Origin: CAXBDP01 sp963974465
Lineage (GTDB): Bacteria > Bacteroidota > Bacteroidia > Cytophagales > Cyclobacteriaceae
DNA: 64,000 bases
Direction: 5' to 3' (one strand)
Assembly: GCA_049340005.1 (NCBI GenBank)
Contig: JBMPIY010000001.1
A program made the translations under genes and the position numbers. The notes beneath the pieces are model-generated. The model was given only the letters and a program-made list of their open reading frames with translations, had not been told where the DNA came from and searched no databases. Of the stretch, positions 63,276-64,000 are shown one piece after another (within the stretch, counting starts at the first letter, position 1; every line of letters begins with the position of its first letter).

Positions 63276-63305
63276 TGGACAAATTCGTCCGCTGGCGGTC
63301 AAAAT
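63276..63305 (-). promoter_or_regulatory. Operator-like 30-mer, copy 1 (adaptor-permease operon)
   Basis: TGGACAAATTCGTCCG followed by four variable bases and CGGTCAAAAT; 25 of 30 positions equal the copy at 46331-46360. The distance to the TGGCAT box (60-61 bp) is the same at both places. This is where an enhancer site of an NtrC-type regulator would be expected. The regulator gene itself starts 241 bp away in the other direction. Confidence 0.6.
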
Positions 63306-63545
63306 TCTAACCCTTTATTATTACTTTTTATTTGATCTCCCTTAATTCAAAAAAATAATTCAACTCTTTTAGGCATGGATGGGACATTTACCCTAAATTG
63401 TATAGACTGCAACAAACTCGGTATAGCAATTGAAAAGAGCTAGAAGGAATTGATGGGAATTGAAACACACATAATTCAAGGTTCTCAGAATGTAGAACCT
63501 AATTAATGCTTCTATATAAATTTAAATTTTCAACCTATTTGGATA
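63306..63545. other. Intergenic leader of the response regulator gene
   Basis: No gene is visible in this AT-rich 240-bp stretch. AGGTTCT (63479-63485) and AGAACCT (63494-63500) form a perfect 7-bp inverted repeat 46 bp before the regulator start, a possible operator or leader hairpin. No TAnnTTTG box with good spacing was found. Confidence 0.4.
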
Positions 63546-64000
63546 ATGAAAGATCTAAAGAGTCATAAACTGTTAATTATTGACGATAATGAAGACTTGC
63601 TTAAAGCAGCAAAAATATATTTGAAACGCCATTTCGCACAAGTTGATACGGAATCAAACCCAAAACTGCTACCTACACTTCTGCAAAATGAATCGTATGA
63701 TGTGATTATGCTTGACATGAATTTCACGCAGGATGTCAGTAGTGGTGAAGAAGGGTTTTACTGGTTAGATAAGATTCTAAATATTGATCCTTCTGCAGTC
63801 ATCATATTAATTACCGCTTATGGAGATGTGAATCTTGCAGTAAAAGCAATTAAGGAAGGTGCTACTGACTTTGTGTTGAAACCATGGGAGAATGAAAAAC
63901 TACTAGCAACCCTACATTCTGCAATACAATTGCGAAGAACTAAACTTGAAGTGAATGATCTCAAAAGTCATCAAAAACGGCTTTATGAAGATATGGATAG
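63546..64000 (+). CDS. Response regulator, probably NtrC/sigma-54-activator type, N-terminal part
   Basis: The gene is cut by the right edge of the window; 151 codons are visible. It is a receiver domain with acidic residues Asp13 and Asp14, phosphoacceptor Asp57 (VIMLDMNF), Thr90 (LITAYGD) and Lys112 (VLKPWENEKL), followed by a helical linker. The KPW variant and the linker are typical of the sigma-54 activators that accompany Bacteroidota MacB-type efflux loci, so an AAA+ and Fis-type domain are expected beyond the window. It is divergent from the adaptor operon and is the likely controller of both efflux units. Confidence 0.8.
   Translation, partial: MKDLKSHKLLIIDDNEDLLKAAKIYLKRHFAQVDTESNPKLLPTLLQNESYDVIMLDMNFTQDVSSGEEGFYWLDKILNIDPSAVIILITAYGDVNLAVKAIKEGATDFVLKPWENEKLLATLHSAIQLRRTKLEVNDLKSHQKRLYEDMD

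Noticed and set aside
1..64000. tRNA, rRNA, CRISPR arrays, insertion sequences and prophage genes
   Set aside because: I looked for T-loop motifs, regularly spaced repeats, transposase or integrase motifs and found none. The only dispersed repeat is the octamer, which is too short and too irregularly spaced for CRISPR.

Overview
The window looks like chromosome of a marine-type member of the Bacteroidota, probably order Cytophagales. The reasons are a low G+C content (roughly 36-38% by eye), genes that start with ATG after A-rich leaders with almost no Shine-Dalgarno sequences, promoter-like TAnnTTTG boxes, Bacteroidota-style PAS proteins, a Na+-NQR operon, and long two-module FtsX permeases. 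The genus cannot be fixed from this sequence. There are no rRNA or tRNA genes, CRISPR arrays, insertion sequences or phage genes that I can see.

Left part (1-22.7 kb): the tail of a sterol-desaturase-type gene; a 7TM sensor kinase followed by a zinc alcohol dehydrogenase; a minus-strand nqrABCDE operon that ends in a terminator without nqrF; ispH and cmk; then a sulfate assimilation and siroheme block (DUF2061-cysH divergent from an Rrf2 regulator, followed by cysD-cysN-sulfite reductase-SUMT-precorrin-2 dehydrogenase). Next come adenine deaminase, a VIT-family transporter, a CvrA-like antiporter, a stand-alone PhnA C-terminal domain and a secreted DUF922 putative protease.

Middle (22.7-44.2 kb): a 1432-residue PAS/GAF protein that stops after its phosphoacceptor helix domain; the arginine cluster argB-argD-argC-argJ; an OmpR-type two-component system followed by a three-gene operon (Usp-like, lipocalin-like, YoaK-like) whose promoter carries TTCTAAT repeats on an 11-bp pitch; a diheme cytochrome, folK, sppA, bioB, an SdpI-like protein; and a hydrolase / ECF sigma / membrane protein cluster.

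Right part (44.2-64 kb): a very large efflux-type locus on the minus strand with a membrane-fusion adaptor, an ATPase, six consecutive paralogous MacB/FtsX permeases, then a second unit with an ATPase and a TolC-like protein. A divergent response regulator, cut by the window end, probably controls both units: each has the same 30-bp operator-like sequence placed 60 bp upstream of a TGGCAT box.

The strongest unexplained signal spans the whole window. The non-palindromic octamer GCGGGAGG occurs at least 31 times, on both strands, in several reading frames and between genes, about once per 2 kb, where less than one copy would be expected. It behaves like a genome-wide DNA signal (Chi-like, KOPS-like or uptake-like), not like a ribosome binding site or a protein motif.
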